The position numbers were made by a program, and so were the translations under genes. From NCBI GenBank assembly GCA_041741895.1, contig JBGSJO010000114.1, forward strand, positions 1-7,711: 7,711 bases of DNA. Direction: 5' to 3'. Shown piece after piece: positions 6,131 through 7,711 of the stretch. The stretch's first letter is position 1; every line of letters starts with the position of its first letter. The notes below the pieces were generated by a model, which was not told the DNA's origin, did not search any database, and worked only from the letters and a program-made list of their open reading frames with translations. The stretch comes from Allopontixanthobacter sp041741895. Lineage in GTDB: Bacteria; Pseudomonadota; Alphaproteobacteria; Sphingomonadales; Sphingomonadaceae.

Positions 6131-6922
6131 ATGAAGCGGACTCACTTGCCCCTGAACGCCCTGCGCGTGTTCGATGCTGCCGCGCGGCATCTGTCCTTCA
6201 CCCGCGCGGCGGACGAACTGGCGGTTACGCCGGCCGCCGTGGGCCAGCAGATCCGGGCGCTGGAGGATCATCTGGGCACGGTCCTGTTCCGCCGTACCAG
6301 CAAGGGACTGGAACTGACCGACGAAGGCGTGGCCGGCCTCGATCCGCTGCGCGAAGGGTTCCTGCGGTTCGAAGAAAGCGTGCAGGCGATGCAGGCCGGG
6401 CAGGCGGTGGACCGCTATGCCATCGCCGCCCCGCGCGAATTCTATGCCCAGTGGCTGGCCCCTCGGCTGGCGGCGTTCCGGCGGCAGATACCCGGCGTCC
6501 GGTTCCAGCTGGTAGCGGACGAGAATGCCGATTTCACCGAGACAAATCTCGATTTCGCGGTCCGTCTGGTCGATGGCCCGGGCGATCTGGAGGGGGTTGA
6601 GCTGGCCCCGGCGCTGCGTGTGGTGGTTGCCGCGCCCGATGCTCCGGACGACTGGATCGACTGGCCCGGCGCGCCCTTGCCCGAAGGGGCGGAGGCGAGC
6701 ATCCAGGCGGGCAATGCCGGACAGGCGCTGAGTTCGGCCATGGCGGGGATGGGCAAGGCGATCCTGCCCTATCTGCTGGTCGAAGAAGCGCTGAGCCAGA
6801 ACCGGCTGGTCGCGCTGGAAGGGCCGGACGAGGGCCGCCGCGCCTATTGGCTGGTCGCCCCGCTGCCGCAGTGGCGGCAGAAAAAGGTCAAGGCGCTGGT
6901 CGAGTTCCTTTCCGCGGGATAG
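6131..6922 (+). CDS. LysR-family regulator, GcvA-like, with a shortened effector domain
   Basis: This 263-residue protein opens with a clear GcvA-type winged helix-turn-helix: LPLNALRVFDAAARHLSFTR then AADELAVTPAAVGQQIRALEDHLG and LFRRTSKGLELTDEG (residues 6-67). A linker helix (about 68-90) and an effector domain follow. The domain keeps the first-lobe strands (YAIAAPREFYAQWLAPRLAAFRR and DFAVRLVDG) and the late GMGKAILPYLLVEEAL motif (207-221). Between about 166 and 195 it is compressed: the usual stretch following the early lobe (the PLRTPEDLxxHPLL-type segment in GcvA relatives) is absent, which explains the length below the usual 295-310. The start at ATG 6131 fits the family N-terminus; a TTG at 6095 in frame is not needed. 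A 6-bp gap to the GNAT gene suggests an operon. It could be functional with a narrower ligand pocket, or partly decayed; the target is unknown. Confidence 0.9.
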   Translation: MKRTHLPLNALRVFDAAARHLSFTRAADELAVTPAAVGQQIRALEDHLGTVLFRRTSKGLELTDEGVAGLDPLREGFLRFEESVQAMQAGQAVDRYAIAAPREFYAQWLAPRLAAFRRQIPGVRFQLVADENADFTETNLDFAVRLVDGPGDLEGVELAPALRVVVAAPDAPDDWIDWPGAPLPEGAEASIQAGNAGQALSSAMAGMGKAILPYLLVEEALSQNRLVALEGPDEGRRAYWLVAPLPQWRQKKVKALVEFLSAG

Positions 6923-6928
6923 CGGCCA

Positions 6929-7459
6929 ATGGCGAACATTCCGATCATCGAAAGCGAACGCTTCGTCATGCGGGAATTGACCGCAGACGATGTCGCGGCA
7001 TTCTGGCCCGCATTTTCGGATCCCGGCAATATGCGTTGGTGGAGCCAGGCGGCGTTCACCAGCCAGGAAGAGCTTGCCGCATGGATGCTTTCCACCGATT
7101 GGGACGGGCGCAGCTGGTCCGCGATCGAACGCAGCAGCGGCGAACCGGTATGCCGCGTGATCGCCAGTCCGGGAATGGAGGGCGTGTCCGAAATCGGTTA
7201 TGCCACGGCGCTCGGCCGGCAGGGGCAGGGCATCGCCCGTGAATGCGTCGGCGCGCTGATATCGCATTTGTTCCAGAAGGAAGCGATGCGCCGGGTGTGG
7301 GCCGATGTCGATCCGGATAATGCCGCATCCAATGCGCTGGTCAAGGGCATGGGCTTCACCCTGGAAGGGCGCCTGCGCGAGGCATGGAAAACCCATATCG
7401 GCGTGCGTGATAGCCTGATCTGGGGCCTGCTGGCGCGGGAATGGCACGCCCGATCCTGA
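6929..7459 (+). CDS. GNAT-family N-acetyltransferase (RimJ/RimL type)
   Basis: This 176-residue protein belongs to the Acetyltransf_3 branch of GNAT enzymes, which move an acetyl group from acetyl-CoA to an amine. It begins in the typical way (IIESERFVMRELTADD, 6-21), has the central strand EIGYATALGRQGQGIA (88-103), in which RQGQGIA is the acetyl-CoA pyrophosphate-binding loop (Q/R-x-x-G-x-G/A), and ends with the family hallmark VDPDNAASNALVKGMGF followed by EGRLREAW (127-153). Length is normal. Known relatives acetylate ribosomal-protein N termini, amino acids, polyamines or antibiotics; nothing here fixes the substrate. A GGGA at 6916-6919, inside the end of the preceding lysR gene, is a weak ribosome-binding site. 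The 6-bp spacing suggests co-transcription with that regulator. It is convergent with the gene at the right edge, 12 bp away. Confidence 0.92.
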   Translation: MANIPIIESERFVMRELTADDVAAFWPAFSDPGNMRWWSQAAFTSQEELAAWMLSTDWDGRSWSAIERSSGEPVCRVIASPGMEGVSEIGYATALGRQGQGIARECVGALISHLFQKEAMRRVWADVDPDNAASNALVKGMGFTLEGRLREAWKTHIGVRDSLIWGLLAREWHARS

Positions 7460-7471
7460 CCGGACGCTGGT

Positions 7472-7711
7472 TTACTCCGCGTCCGCGCCCGGCAGCAGTG
7501 CATCCGAAGCTTGCTTGCGGGCGATCATCGCGTTCAGCTTGGCATTGATGGAGGCGATCACTTCGTCTTCATCGCCGCATGCGTCGGCGAGGATTTCCTT
7601 TTTCAGCGTTTCATTCATCGGATTGCCGGGTTTCAGATTTCCCGCATCGCGCACCCCCGTACAATATCGGGCGGAGCGGCGCTGGCGCAGCAGGAACATC
7701 ACCAGCGCATC
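7472..7711 (-). CDS. Unrecognised protein, C-terminal part, open at right edge
   Basis: A minus-strand frame comes in from the right edge without a stop and ends with TAA at 7472-7474, giving at least 79 residues. I do not recognise the family. The visible part begins DALVMFLLRQRR, which may be the end of a hydrophobic helix followed by a basic patch, as in a membrane protein with a cytoplasmic tail. It then has a polar, charged C-terminus (KKEILADACGDEDEVIASIN, then KLNAMIARKQASDALLPG). Possible starts inside the window are GTG 7702, ATG 7699 and ATG 7618; none has a convincing ribosome-binding site, so a start beyond the edge is most likely. Codon use looks like the neighbours, and the convergent placement 12 bp from the GNAT gene fits a real gene. 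Confidence 0.5.
   Translation of the reverse strand, partial: DALVMFLLRQRRSARYCTGVRDAGNLKPGNPMNETLKKEILADACGDEDEVIASINAKLNAMIARKQASDALLPGADAE

Noticed and set aside
5624..7447. A 607-codon open frame on the minus strand
   Set aside because: It lies antisense to the FMN reductase, the GcvA-like regulator and the GNAT gene. Its translation is low-complexity, rich in R, P, Q and H with no domain. This is the usual antisense shadow in high-G+C DNA.

Overview
The window looks like chromosomal DNA of an alphaproteobacterium, most likely a sphingomonad (Erythrobacteraceae/Sphingomonadaceae). This is inferred from the high G+C, the codon usage and the protein flavour: a MetZ-type sulfhydrylase, an ApaG of alphaproteobacterial type and a bacterial PMT-like glycosyltransferase. 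I see no phage, plasmid, insertion-sequence, CRISPR, tRNA or rRNA signal. Coding density is high, with nine genes, two of them cut by the window edges.

Left part (1-1968): the N-terminal third or so of a PMT-family membrane glycosyltransferase reads leftward off the edge. It is divergent from metZ (O-succinylhomoserine sulfhydrylase, methionine synthesis). The 175-bp gap between them holds a strong GC-rich hairpin just before metZ, with an alternative upstream pairing partner.

Middle (1969-4498): an AT-richer, repeat-bearing leader of about 225 bp precedes a large membrane diguanylate cyclase (MASE1-PAS-GGDEF, with intact catalytic and inhibitory sites). It is followed by apaG. The apaG stop codon abuts the stop codon of a convergent LysR regulator, the two forming one TGATCA palindrome.

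Right part (4496-7711): the first LysR gene is divergent from a small NAD(P)H-dependent FMN reductase. Their shared gap contains a perfect 8+7+8 inverted repeat that is the obvious candidate operator. Downstream on the plus strand are a GcvA-like LysR regulator with a shortened effector domain and, 6 bp later, a RimJ/RimL-type GNAT acetyltransferase, probably co-transcribed. The C-terminal end of an unrecognised gene comes in from the right edge on the minus strand.

Nothing here is convincingly a new biological system. The best leads are the regulatory structures: the metZ leader hairpin, the LysR/FMN-reductase palindrome and the repeats in the diguanylate cyclase leader. The placement of a c-di-GMP gene between metZ and apaG is also worth a look.
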